Origin: Prevotella sp. UBA1705
GTDB taxonomy: Bacteria > Bacteroidota > Bacteroidia > Bacteroidales > Bacteroidaceae
DNA length: 27,534 bases
Assembly: GCA_002317385.1 (NCBI GenBank)
Contig: DCJH01000002.1
Location: 72,637 to 100,170, forward strand
Reading direction: 5' to 3'
This document shows, one piece after another, positions 15,840 through 23,107 of this stretch (its first letter is position 1; each line of letters opens with the position of its first letter). Under the pieces are notes generated by a model that was not told the DNA's origin, did no database searches, and worked only from the letters and a program-made list of their open reading frames with translations. Both the position numbers and the translations under genes were made by a program.

Positions 15840-16940
15840 CTATTGTCTGATGGCTTTCTTCCTATCCATTTGCCTTACCATCTCCTGAATCTTCAATACT
15901 CGCTTGCGGGCTTGGGAGGTCAGACTGGCGTTGGCAAGATGCTCGTTGATCAGCGTGTCGAGCGTAGCTTTGCGACCCCAACAGCAGAGGTGGGGATTGG
16001 CGCCATGCTGTAAGAGATATTCCACCATGTCGTATTGGTTGAGAAACATTGCCTCCACCACTGCCGTTTCACCCTGTAACCAGTCATGTGGGGGATAGAA
16101 ATCCTTATACCGTTGCTGGCCATTGATGTTGGCACCATGTTCTATCAACAGTTTTACCAAATCGAATTGACCGTTGCCAACAGCCATGAGGAGAGGTAGT
16201 CGACCACTCATATCAATCACAACACCGTGCGATTTTCTTTTGTTATTGGGCTTGGCCTGGGGCTGGTTCACATTGGCTTTATAAGCAATCAGGAGTTTAG
16301 CGAGACGTACCTGCACTGCCGACGTTTTATGTCTGTCACACACTTCATGCAGTGCAGTCTTGCCATCAACATAATCAGGGATATTGGGATTAGCCCCACA
16401 GCGAAGCAATGCCCCCACGGCCTCTACGTGGTCGTTGTGGCAAGCCATAGCCAGCACGGTCTCCCCATAATATTCTTCCTGATAGTTCAATGCTACTCGA
16501 TTACTCTTCACGGCCCTTTCTATTCCCTCCACACTATTCTTTTGAGTAGCCTCGGCCAACTCCTCTGCAGGCGTATGGCTAAACAATCGTGGGTCGTACT
16601 GGGCATGTTCGCTATTGTTTGTAGGCTTAATGGCCAATGCAAGCCATACTAATCCTACAATGCTCAATAAGGTAAATTGTGGCACCATCGACACCATCAA
16701 CCGATGCGTTCTGCGATATAGCCGAATGCTCAACACGGCAATGCCTATCAGAACGAACGAGTATGAATTAACGCCAAAGAACAACAGCCAACGCCACAGG
16801 TCTTTAGTATCACCATCAAAAATAAGCATGGAAGCACCGTATATCTGCGGAGCCGCAAGGATGGGGAGCAGAAACAGGCCTATCCAGATTTTCAGGCCAG
16901 TGGGAAGTGGTGCGGATTTTTCGGGATTAGTATTGAGCAT
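15840..16940 (-). CDS. Membrane-anchored ankyrin-repeat protein
   Basis: 366 aa. Three hydrophobic spans (about 17-39, 48-73 and 83-105) anchor the N-terminus. They are followed by a soluble domain with four recognisable ankyrin units: about 159-189 (GETVLAMACHNDHVEAVGAL..GANPN), 193-228 (GKTALHEVC..AKLLIAYKANVN), 245-277 (GRLPLLMAVGNGQFDLVKLLIEHGANI) and 290-320 (GETAVVEAMFLNQYDMVEYLLQHGANP). A basic helix forms the end. Ankyrin repeats bind proteins; no enzymatic motif is visible. On a membrane anchor this could be a sensor, a scaffold or an immunity-type protein, which is open. The gene is visibly more A/T-rich than its neighbours, which may indicate transfer. The small split membrane protein follows in the same operon. 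Confidence 0.85.
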   Translation of the reverse strand: MLNTNPEKSAPLPTGLKIWIGLFLLPILAAPQIYGASMLIFDGDTKDLWRWLLFFGVNSYSFVLIGIAVLSIRLYRRTHRLMVSMVPQFTLLSIVGLVWLALAIKPTNNSEHAQYDPRLFSHTPAEELAEATQKNSVEGIERAVKSNRVALNYQEEYYGETVLAMACHNDHVEAVGALLRCGANPNIPDYVDGKTALHEVCDRHKTSAVQVRLAKLLIAYKANVNQPQAKPNNKRKSHGVVIDMSGRLPLLMAVGNGQFDLVKLLIEHGANINGQQRYKDFYPPHDWLQGETAVVEAMFLNQYDMVEYLLQHGANPHLCCWGRKATLDTLINEHLANASLTSQARKRVLKIQEMVRQMDRKKAIRQ

Positions 16941-17023
16941 GAGGTTACGATAAGGTGAGTTGATGGGAGAAAGACGGCATAGAAGCCATGTCGGAAAAAG
17001 CCTTCAAGACCTCTCTCCATGGG

Positions 17024-17031
17024 CAAAGATA
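17024..17031 (-). promoter_or_regulatory. -7 promoter element for the ankyrin operon
   Basis: On the minus strand this reads TATCTTTG, a match to TAnnTTTG, 83 bases before the ankyrin start. A TTGG lies 22 bases upstream, slightly farther than the usual spacing. Confidence 0.6.
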
Positions 17032-17101
17032 AGTGTTTTAGGCCATATCCTGACCAACTCTGGCGTTAAATTTTTCGCTCAACAACTATTTTTATCAGCA
17101 A

Positions 17102-17137
17102 CACAAGAGGCAACCCCCACGAACTATTCCTCTTGTG
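17102..17137. repeat. Perfect 9-base inverted repeat
   Basis: CACAAGAGG (17102-17110) and CCTCTTGTG (17129-17137) are separated by 18 bases, with an outer GCAA/TTGC (17098-17101, 17146-17149). It lies upstream of the ankyrin promoter, at the edge of the large stretch without a gene. Function unknown. Confidence 0.7.
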
Positions 17138-17154
17138 GACCGGGCTTGCCACAT

Positions 17155-17346
17155 CTCACGCAGAATTAGGCTCTACCTCACACGACATCAAATTATATCT
17201 CACACGGACACGACGATTATCTCACACGGATTCCACAGACTCTCACAGAATCTCCCCCACCGCGCCAGCCTCTGTGTCCTCTGTGCTCTCTGTGTGAGAT
17301 AAAAACAACTACTGTGTGAGATAAAAGCAACCCCTGTGTGAGAAAC
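17155..17346. repeat. 22-base-periodic CTCACAC array facing an inverted copy
   Basis: CTCAC-type cores begin at 17155, 17177, 17199 and 17221, exactly 22 bases apart, with a degenerate fifth at 17242. Then the reverse complement CTGTGTGAGA begins at 17290, 17312 and 17334, again 22 apart. The two best copies on each side share TTATCTCACAC plus one or two bases. Between them CTCTGTG repeats every 9 bases at 17270, 17279 and 17288. There is no gene here: open frames across it read only as repeats such as HREHRGHRG. Only the core is conserved, so this is not a CRISPR array. Confidence 0.8.
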
Positions 17347-17548
17347 AAACTCTCCGAGAGCCACCCACCTCCCCATACTCCTGTCATGAAAATTCCGACT
17401 TTTCCGCACAAAAATTATCCTCCAAATAGAAAAGAAACGCGTCTTTCAGGAGCCATTTCCACTCCATCTCTGCGTGAAAATCACGATTTTTCACCCCCAA
17501 AAGGGCACTTTTCAATCGAAAAGAGGCCATTTCGGCCCCCAAACAAGC

Positions 17549-17607
17549 ACCTTATCGCCCTGCGACAAGGTACTAACCGCATCGCGATAAATACCTTATC
17601 GCGATGC
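17549..17607. repeat. Two related hairpins with ACCTTATCGC cores
   Basis: The first hairpin is ACCTTATCGC (17549-17558) with GCGACAAGGT (17562-17571), one mismatch and a 3-base loop. The second is GCATCGCGATAA (17579-17590) with TTATCGCGATGC (17596-17607), perfect, with a 5-base loop. ACCTTATCGC recurs directly at 17593-17602. CGTTTTTG follows, which looks like a terminator tail on the plus strand, but no plus-strand gene ends here. The rest of 17347-17728 holds only short inverted repeats such as CTTTTC/GAAAAG and GGCC/GGCC. Confidence 0.75.
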
Positions 17608-17669
17608 CGTTTTTGTCAAATAATCACAAGATGCTGACGCTCAAGCTCCTACAAACAGGCTCATTTTCG

Positions 17670-17708
17670 GCGTATTTCCCACGAAAAATTTCTTCGTGAA
17701 GAATACGC
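17670..17708. repeat. Interrupted hairpin just after acr3
   Basis: GCGTATT (17670-17676) pairs with AATACGC (17702-17708), and CACGAA (17680-17685) pairs with TTCGTG (17693-17698) inside it, with a 3-by-3 internal loop. It starts 21 bases beyond the acr3 stop, so it could fold at the 3' end of the ars mRNA. No T run follows on the minus strand, so it is a poor classical terminator. Confidence 0.65.
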
Positions 17709-17728
17709 GATTCTCACGAGGCCTATCG

Positions 17729-18784
17729 TCAGAGATTTTCATCAGCATTTCGGAACCATCCCTTCGTGCTGTTGGCGATGCGCACCAACATGAGCATCAC
17801 GGGCACTTCGACCAGTACGCCGACCACCGTGGCTAGGGCCGCGCCCGACTGCAAGCCAAACAACGAGATGGCAACCGCTACGGCCAGCTCGAAGAAATTG
17901 CTCGCACCAATCATGCCCGCGGGGGCGGCGATGTCGTGAGGCAGGCGCCACGAGCGTGCCCAGCTGTAGGCCACGAAGAATATGAGCACCGTCTGGAGCA
18001 CCAGCGGAACGGCTATCAGCAGGATGTGGAGCGGGTTGCGGAGGATGGTTTCGCCCTGAAACGAGAAAAGAATGATGAGCGTGAGCAGCAGTCCGAGGGT
18101 GGTATAGCTGTCGAACCGATGCACAAACACCTCATTGAAATAGCCGATGCCACGCCGCCGCACCACATAGATGCGGGTGAGGATGGCGGCTGCAAGGGGG
18201 ATGACCACGAAGAGAACGACCGACAACAACAGTGTGTCCCACGGGATGGTGACCCCTCCCACGCCGAGCAGGAAGGCCACAATGGGCGCGAAAGCCACGA
18301 GGATGATGAGGTCGTTGAGCGCCACCTGCACCAGCGTATAGGCTGCGTCGCCGCGCGTGAGATAGCTCCACACGAAGACCATAGCCGTGCATGGCGCTGC
18401 CCCGAGGAGCACGGCGCCGGCCAGATAGTCCTTGGCGAGATTGGCAGGAATGAACTGTCGGAATACGATGTAGAAGAAAAAGTAGGCTATTCCGAACATG
18501 GTGAATGGCTTGATGAGCCAGTTGGTTACGCCCGTCACGATGATACCGCGCGGCCGGCGCCCCACATTCTTCACGCTCTGGAAGTCGACCTTGAGCATCA
18601 TGGGGTAGATCATCACCCAGATGAGCAGGGCTACGGGGATGGAGACGTGGGCGTATTCGAATCGGCTCAAGGTGCGCGGGATGGCGGGAATCCATTGTCC
18701 TACGGCTATGCCGACGATGATGCAGAGGGCCACCCAGAGGGTGAGATACTTCTCGAAAAAGCCTATTCCTGGTTTCTTTTCCAT
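17729..18784 (-). CDS. acr3: ACR3-family arsenite efflux permease
   Basis: 351 aa, the family's usual length, with about ten hydrophobic spans. GAAPCTAMVFVWS carries the conserved cysteine (Cys132) needed for arsenite transport in ACR3 proteins. Other typical stretches are the start FFEKYLTLWVALCIIVGIAVG, the LIWVMIYPMMLKVDF segment and PAGMIGASNFFELAVAVAI near the end. It exports As(III), driven by the membrane potential. It is the third gene of arsR-arsC-acr3, starting 10 bases after arsC, so the two are translationally close. This is ACR3 and not the unrelated ArsB family. Confidence 0.95.
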   Translation of the reverse strand: MEKKPGIGFFEKYLTLWVALCIIVGIAVGQWIPAIPRTLSRFEYAHVSIPVALLIWVMIYPMMLKVDFQSVKNVGRRPRGIIVTGVTNWLIKPFTMFGIAYFFFYIVFRQFIPANLAKDYLAGAVLLGAAPCTAMVFVWSYLTRGDAAYTLVQVALNDLIILVAFAPIVAFLLGVGGVTIPWDTLLLSVVLFVVIPLAAAILTRIYVVRRRGIGYFNEVFVHRFDSYTTLGLLLTLIILFSFQGETILRNPLHILLIAVPLVLQTVLIFFVAYSWARSWRLPHDIAAPAGMIGASNFFELAVAVAISLFGLQSGAALATVVGVLVEVPVMLMLVRIANSTKGWFRNADENL

Positions 18785-18794
18785 GATTTTTTCG

Positions 18795-19223
18795 TTATTT
18801 GATGTTGGGTTTCAGTTCTGTTTCGTACCATTCGGCAAAGCGGAGGGCTATCTCATCCCTCACCCTGCAGAACTCGCGGTCGATAAATTCAGGTGTGCCG
18901 ACGGCCTCCGAAGGGTCGTCGAAGCCGATGTGCAGGCGGTGATTTACCCTGCCGGAGAACGCCGGACAGGTGTCGCGCGCACCGCCACAGACAGTTATCA
19001 CATAGTCCCACGACTGCCCTATGTAGGTGTCTACGCTCTTCGGACGATGCCCGCTGAGGTCGATGCCTATCTCGCGCATCGCCTCCACGGCCTTCGGGTT
19101 GACCCGCTGGGCCGGTCGGGTGCCCGCGGAGTGAACCTCCAGACGGGCATCCAAGGCCTGCAACACGCCCTGAGCCATCTGACTTCGGCAGCTGTTGCCG
19201 GTGCAAAGGATGAGTATTCTCAT
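18795..19223 (-). CDS. arsC: Arsenate reductase, low-molecular-weight phosphatase type
   Basis: 142 aa. The phosphatase-like loop is at the N-terminus: CTGNSCRS with Cys7 as nucleophile and Arg13 (CX5R). The resolving cysteines are Cys79 and Cys86 in VCGGARDTCPAF. The DDP motif (Asp102/Asp103, Pro104) supplies the expected acid. This three-cysteine layout is that of the thioredoxin-coupled ArsC of Staphylococcus and Bacillus, not the glutaredoxin-coupled E. coli type. It reduces arsenate to arsenite, which Acr3 then exports. It starts 58 bases after arsR and ends 10 bases before acr3. Confidence 0.95.
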   Translation of the reverse strand: MRILILCTGNSCRSQMAQGVLQALDARLEVHSAGTRPAQRVNPKAVEAMREIGIDLSGHRPKSVDTYIGQSWDYVITVCGGARDTCPAFSGRVNHRLHIGFDDPSEAVGTPEFIDREFCRVRDEIALRFAEWYETELKPNIK

Positions 19224-19281
19224 TGAATTCTGGTTGATTTCTGGATGTATGGATTTTGTCGCGCGTGCCCCATGCCACAGG

Positions 19282-19608
19282 CTATCCGCAGCAATCGGCC
19301 GACTTGCAGGCGCAGGGAGCCATGAAATCGGCCATCATCTGCCGGGCCTTTTCCCAGTTTTGTCGGTCGATGCAATACTTCACCTTGGGCGCTTCAATCT
19401 CTCCTTTGATGAGCCCGGCCTCCTTCAGCTCTTTCAGATGCTGCGAAACGGTGGCCTTGGCAATGGGCAACTCCTCGTGGATGTCGCCGAAATAGCAGTG
19501 CTCCTGACGCGCCAGGAATCGGAGGATAGCCACCCGTGCCGGGTGCCCCATGGCCTTGGCGTAGCGCGCCAACAGCTCCGTCTCTTCGCTGTAATGCTGT
19601 TCTGTCAT
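19282..19608 (-). CDS. arsR: ArsR/SmtB-family repressor of the ars operon
   Basis: 108 aa winged-helix protein. Recognisable parts are AKAMGHPARVAILRFLA (helices 1-2), the recognition helix IAKATVSQHLKELKEAGLI and a beta-wing (GEIEAPKVKYCI). The classical ELCVCDL arsenite motif on helix 3 is absent; only Cys38 is in that area. Instead the C-terminus has a cysteine cluster, Cys99, Cys101, Cys106 and Cys107 (PCACKSADCCG), which may bind As(III). The first gene of the operon, it starts about 20 bases downstream of the predicted transcription start. A palindrome over the promoter is the probable operator, so the operon is likely self-repressed and released by arsenite. Confidence 0.93.
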   Translation of the reverse strand: MTEQHYSEETELLARYAKAMGHPARVAILRFLARQEHCYFGDIHEELPIAKATVSQHLKELKEAGLIKGEIEAPKVKYCIDRQNWEKARQMMADFMAPCACKSADCCG

Positions 19609-19625
19609 ATCAAAAAAGGATTATT

Positions 19626-19649
19626 CTTGTTCGCAAAATTACGAACAAG
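19626..19649 (-). promoter_or_regulatory. ars operator overlapping the -7 promoter element
   Basis: The palindrome CTTGTTCG (19626-19633) / CGAACAAG (19642-19649) is perfect, with an 8-base spacer. On the minus strand the spacer itself reads TAATTTTG, a match to the Bacteroidetes -7 element. A TTGG lies 19 bases upstream of it as a possible -33 element. ArsR bound to the arms would cover the -7 box directly. Confidence 0.85.
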
Positions 19650-19683
19650 CATCGGAATATCCAACAAAAATATCTATAAATTA

Positions 19684-19715
19684 GATTCTTCACCCCATAT
19701 TTGTGGCCAAGAATC
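19684..19715 (-). terminator. Possible weak terminator after the antiporter gene
   Basis: GATTCTT (19684-19690) and AAGAATC (19709-19715) enclose 18 bases. Downstream on the minus strand the sequence is A/T-rich with a T run. It lies between the antiporter stop and the ars promoter. The rest of the 181-base gap shows nothing further. Confidence 0.4.
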
Positions 19716-19789
19716 AATAGCTATCACCATGGGGCATCACAGAAAACAGATGCTCCAAGGATGAAAGGAAAGATGATTTCATAGGAAAA

Positions 19790-21244
19790 TCACCCCTGCG
19801 ATTTGCCCGAAAGACACAGGAGTATGTCGCCCTTCTCCAGCGGGAGCTGGCCGTTGGGCACAATGATCGTCTTGCCACGCTTCACCATCATGACCAAGGT
19901 TCCGCGGGGAATGTTCATCTGCGAGAGCTGGTTGCCGTTGGCAAGCATATCCTCTGTGAGCGTCAGTTCGTGGAGCTGCGAGCCCAATTCCTCGGGAATC
20001 TCCACGCCAAACTCACTCTCGCGCTTCTCCTCGGGCATGTCGAGATGCAGCCGTCGGGCCATCCAGGTGATGGTGCTACCCTGCAGAATGAGCGAGACGA
20101 GCGTGATGAAAAACACGATATTGAATAACACTTTAGCCCCCTCCACACCGTGGATAAGCGGATAAGTGGCAAAGATGATGGGCACGGCACCACGCAATCC
20201 CACCCACGACACGAAGGCTTTGCCCCGTGTCGGGATATGGCGGAAGGGAAGCAGACAGAGGAATACGCTCACCGGTCGGGCCACCACTATCATGAATACG
20301 CCGATGGCCAGGGCCACGATGCTCACGCCCAGCATCTCGGAAGGGTTGACAAGCAGGCCCAAAGTGAGGAAGAGCACTATCTGGAGAAGCCATGTGAGCC
20401 CATCGAGAAAGGTGTCCATCTCGCGCCGATAAGACAGACGGCTGTTGCCAACCACAAGTCCTGCCACATAGACGGCTAAGTAACCATTGCCGTGCAAGAG
20501 GTCGGTGAGGGTGAAAGTAATAAACACCAAACTCAGCAGCAGCACGGGATAGAGGGCGGCATTGGGCAGGTTGATGCGATTGATGAGCCACACCGAGAAG
20601 CGTCCGGCCACGTAGCCGAGGGCGCCTCCGAGCAGGAATTGTTCAGCCAGGTCGCCCAAAAGATGGATTAAACTGAAATCAGAACCCGACACGACAACCT
20701 CCATCAGGGCGATGGTGAGCATATAGGCCATGGGGTCGTTGCTACCGCTTTCGAGTTCGAGAACGGGGCGCAGGCGATGCTTCAGACCAACTTTCTGCGT
20801 GCGCAAGAGGTTGAACACCGAGGCGGAATCGGTAGACGACATGGTGGCTGCAAGGAGCATCGACACCATGAGCGAGAGCTTGATGTCCATGACTGAGCAC
20901 CACGACAGCCCATAGATGAATGCTCCGGTCAGGGCCGTGGTGGCCACTACGCCGAGCGTAGCCAGCACCACACCAGGGCCGATAATAGGTTTGATTTCGC
21001 GAAACTTGGTATCCATGCCACCCGAAAAGAGGATGACGCTCAGGGCAAGCATACCGATGAGCTGTGCCTGCTGCGGACTGTCGAACTGCAATCCCAGCCC
21101 CTCAGATCCGAAAGCCATGCCTGTGAAGAGGAAAAGAAGCAGCGTGGGTATGCCAAATCGGTAGCCGGTCTTACCGATGAGAATACTCACCAGCACGAGC
21201 AGCGAACCTAAAAGGAAGATATTCTCTGTGGTAAATGTAAGCAT
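19790..21244 (-). CDS. nhaP2: NhaP2-type K+/H+ antiporter with C-terminal TrkA-C domain
   Basis: 484 aa from ATG 21244 (MLTFTTENIFLLGSLLVLVS). An in-frame ATG at 21334 lies upstream of the likely promoter element and adds a non-membrane extension, so I reject it. About twelve hydrophobic spans form the CPA1 exchanger core. Typical segments are LELESGSNDPMAYMLTIAL with the ion-binding Asn-Asp pair, GNGYLAVYVAGLVVGN, and SWVGLRGAVPIIFATYPL. The last 75 residues (MNIPRGTLVMMVKRGKTIIVPNG, then LEKGDILLCLSG) are a TrkA-C/RCK-C ligand-binding domain. The closest known relative is E. coli NhaP2 (CvrA), which exports K+ for H+; Na+ transport is also possible. Confidence 0.88.
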   Translation of the reverse strand: MLTFTTENIFLLGSLLVLVSILIGKTGYRFGIPTLLLFLFTGMAFGSEGLGLQFDSPQQAQLIGMLALSVILFSGGMDTKFREIKPIIGPGVVLATLGVVATTALTGAFIYGLSWCSVMDIKLSLMVSMLLAATMSSTDSASVFNLLRTQKVGLKHRLRPVLELESGSNDPMAYMLTIALMEVVVSGSDFSLIHLLGDLAEQFLLGGALGYVAGRFSVWLINRINLPNAALYPVLLLSLVFITFTLTDLLHGNGYLAVYVAGLVVGNSRLSYRREMDTFLDGLTWLLQIVLFLTLGLLVNPSEMLGVSIVALAIGVFMIVVARPVSVFLCLLPFRHIPTRGKAFVSWVGLRGAVPIIFATYPLIHGVEGAKVLFNIVFFITLVSLILQGSTITWMARRLHLDMPEEKRESEFGVEIPEELGSQLHELTLTEDMLANGNQLSQMNIPRGTLVMMVKRGKTIIVPNGQLPLEKGDILLCLSGKSQG

Positions 21245-21321
21245 AGCACGTAGGATTCTGGATTCAACTTCAGGATATTCCCTACAACATCTCAGCGGAA
21301 CGGCCGGGAAACCGCTCTGTA

Positions 21322-21329
21322 CAAAGATA
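21322..21329 (-). promoter_or_regulatory. -7 promoter element for the antiporter
   Basis: On the minus strand this reads TATCTTTG (TAnnTTTG), 77 bases before ATG 21244 but after ATG 21334, which decides the start choice. No clear -33 element is seen. Confidence 0.6.
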
Positions 21330-21483
21330 GTCATTTTAACTCAGAAAGTGGGTCTTCACCATCGGATGAAACGCGTAAAAAAACTTAAAACCATATCCTC
21401 ACAGTCTTTTTGTCATCATCTAAACATAAATAGTTCATGAGTTTATCATTTTGAATCAAAGCCAAATTATTATCGTTCATGCA

Positions 21484-21515
21484 GTTGCAGATACCAATGG
21501 ATTATACTATATTTG
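21484..21515 (+). promoter_or_regulatory. Promoter for the secreted-protein operon
   Basis: TATATTTG (21508-21515) matches the -7 consensus and GTTG (21484-21487) lies 20 bases upstream as the -33 element. The resulting leader to ATG 21648 would be about 125 bases. Confidence 0.65.
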
Positions 21516-21647
21516 CCAACGAAAACACCAATCCCCATGAAGAGCTATGCAAAATTTGCTGCTTTCTTACCACCGTCTTGCAGTCTCATAGGCTGCACGG
21601 ACACCTGATGCCACACGATATACTATTTATTCTTAACATATACCTCT

Positions 21648-23096
21648 ATGAAAACATTCTGGATTACGATGGTTCTCCTCTGCCTGGGAGCAACCCGCAT
21701 GGCGGCACAAGTGACCGGCCGCATCGAGTATCAGCGTCACGAAGACTACGAAGCATGGAAAGTGTGCCCCATAGAAGAGCAGGGACTCATCGTCTACTCA
21801 TTTGCCAAAGACAGCAAGAAGGGCAAGCGATACTTCAAGCTGGAGCTCTATTCCACCGACATGAAGCCCTTGTTTACCGACTCTGTGCTCGTAGACAAGG
21901 ATATGTATTATAGCAATTTCACCTACGAGAACCACAAAGCCTACTATGTGCTGCGCGAGAAGGGCGGCACGTTTGTGGTCGTCGGCTTCGACCCCAAGAC
22001 CCGCAAGGTGAGCCTCACCGACAGCGAATACACCCGCAAAGGCTCCATGCGCGACATCACCATCATGGATGGCACCATGGTGTTCAGCTCTACGCAGAAG
22101 AAACTCGACCGACTCGGCATCGTCAATCTGGCCACGGGCAAAGGACATTTCGTCGACATGCACTTCGAAGGAATGAAAGATAAGTATGTCTATATCCTCG
22201 AAAACACCATCATCGACGGCACGGTCTATGCCATGGTGAGGGTGGGACGCGACATCCATCTCCTACGTCTCGACCTGGAGGGAAACCTCTTCGGCGAGAC
22301 CAACCTCACCTCCAACGTGGAGGAGACCATCCTCAGCATGTCGATTTCGAAGGCTGCCAACAGGCTCTTCGCCACCGGAACCTACACCAAAGCCAGGAAG
22401 GGCGGCTCACAGGGAATATACTTTGCACAGCTCGACAACTGGCAATTCAAGAACCTCAAGTTCTACAACTACCTCAATCTAAAGAACTTTACCGAGTTCA
22501 TGAGCAAGCGCGGACAAGCTAAGATAGAGCGAAAGAAAGCCAAGGCAGCACGCAACGGCGAGGAGTATGCACTGAAATATACCATGGCAACTCACCCTAT
22601 TATGACCGACGGAAAGGACTATTTCTTCCTCGGCGAGGCCTACTATCCCACCTATTACACTACTATGATAGGCAACACTTGGGTGACACAGTTTGGCGGT
22701 TACGACTATACCCACGCGGTGCTGGCCAAGTTTGACGAGCAGAGCAACCTGCTGTGGGACAGCTGTTTCCCCATGAACCCGGGCACGCTGCCTATGTATG
22801 TGAAGCTCTTCGTATCGGCAGGATTCAAGAACAACAACGTGGACCTGGTCTATGCAGATGGCAAGAAGCTCATGTCGAAGTTGTTCAAGAACAGCGACGG
22901 CAGCGTGATTCAGGATGAAAAATCGGAGATTCAGGAAACCGACAACGAGGAAGATAAGGTGAAGAAGGCCCGCGGCGCGGAGACACAGCACTGGTATGGC
23001 AACAACTTTGTGGTCTATGCCACCCAGGTTATCAAGAACCAGGAGACCAAAGACCGCCGCAAAGTGTTTGCCATCACGAAGTACACCATCAAATAA
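21648..23096 (+). CDS. Secreted protein of unknown function, beta-propeller-like
   Basis: 482 aa with a signal peptide ending MAAQ (about residue 21) and no lipobox, so periplasmic or exported. I do not recognise the family. Repeated short segments pair a statement-like strand with a following basic or acidic turn: AYYVLREKGGTFVVVGFDPKTRKV, TMVFSSTQKKLDRLGIVNLATG, VYAMVRVGRDIHLLRLDLEGN, RLFATGTYTKARKGGSQGIYFAQLD, HAVLAKFDEQSNLLWDS. This pattern suggests a beta-propeller. A lysine-rich stretch at about 285-305 and an acidic, charged stretch at about 423-443 look like exposed loops. The gene for a small beta-barrel protein follows 11 bases downstream, so the two probably act together at the envelope. 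Confidence 0.75.
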   Translation: MKTFWITMVLLCLGATRMAAQVTGRIEYQRHEDYEAWKVCPIEEQGLIVYSFAKDSKKGKRYFKLELYSTDMKPLFTDSVLVDKDMYYSNFTYENHKAYYVLREKGGTFVVVGFDPKTRKVSLTDSEYTRKGSMRDITIMDGTMVFSSTQKKLDRLGIVNLATGKGHFVDMHFEGMKDKYVYILENTIIDGTVYAMVRVGRDIHLLRLDLEGNLFGETNLTSNVEETILSMSISKAANRLFATGTYTKARKGGSQGIYFAQLDNWQFKNLKFYNYLNLKNFTEFMSKRGQAKIERKKAKAARNGEEYALKYTMATHPIMTDGKDYFFLGEAYYPTYYTTMIGNTWVTQFGGYDYTHAVLAKFDEQSNLLWDSCFPMNPGTLPMYVKLFVSAGFKNNNVDLVYADGKKLMSKLFKNSDGSVIQDEKSEIQETDNEEDKVKKARGAETQHWYGNNFVVYATQVIKNQETKDRRKVFAITKYTIK

Positions 23097-23107
23097 GCGA
23101 TAGGAAT

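Larger units (their letters stand above)
21245..21647. other. Intergenic region between divergent genes
   Basis: 403 bases between the antiporter (-) and the secreted protein (+). It holds one promoter element for each direction and A/T-rich sequence between them. I see no gene: the small frames here have no supporting features. Confidence 0.6.

Noticed and set aside
17155..17346. CRISPR array
   Set aside because: Units are only 22 bases with no repeat-spacer division, only the core is conserved, orientation reverses in the middle, and no cas gene is present.
17200..17411. Small minus-strand frames across the repeat island
   Set aside because: Their product is only the translation of the repeat (HREHRGHRG-like), with no independent coding signal.
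21245..21334. Longer start for the antiporter at 21334
   Set aside because: The extension is not membrane-like and the -7 element at 21322-21329 lies downstream of that ATG.
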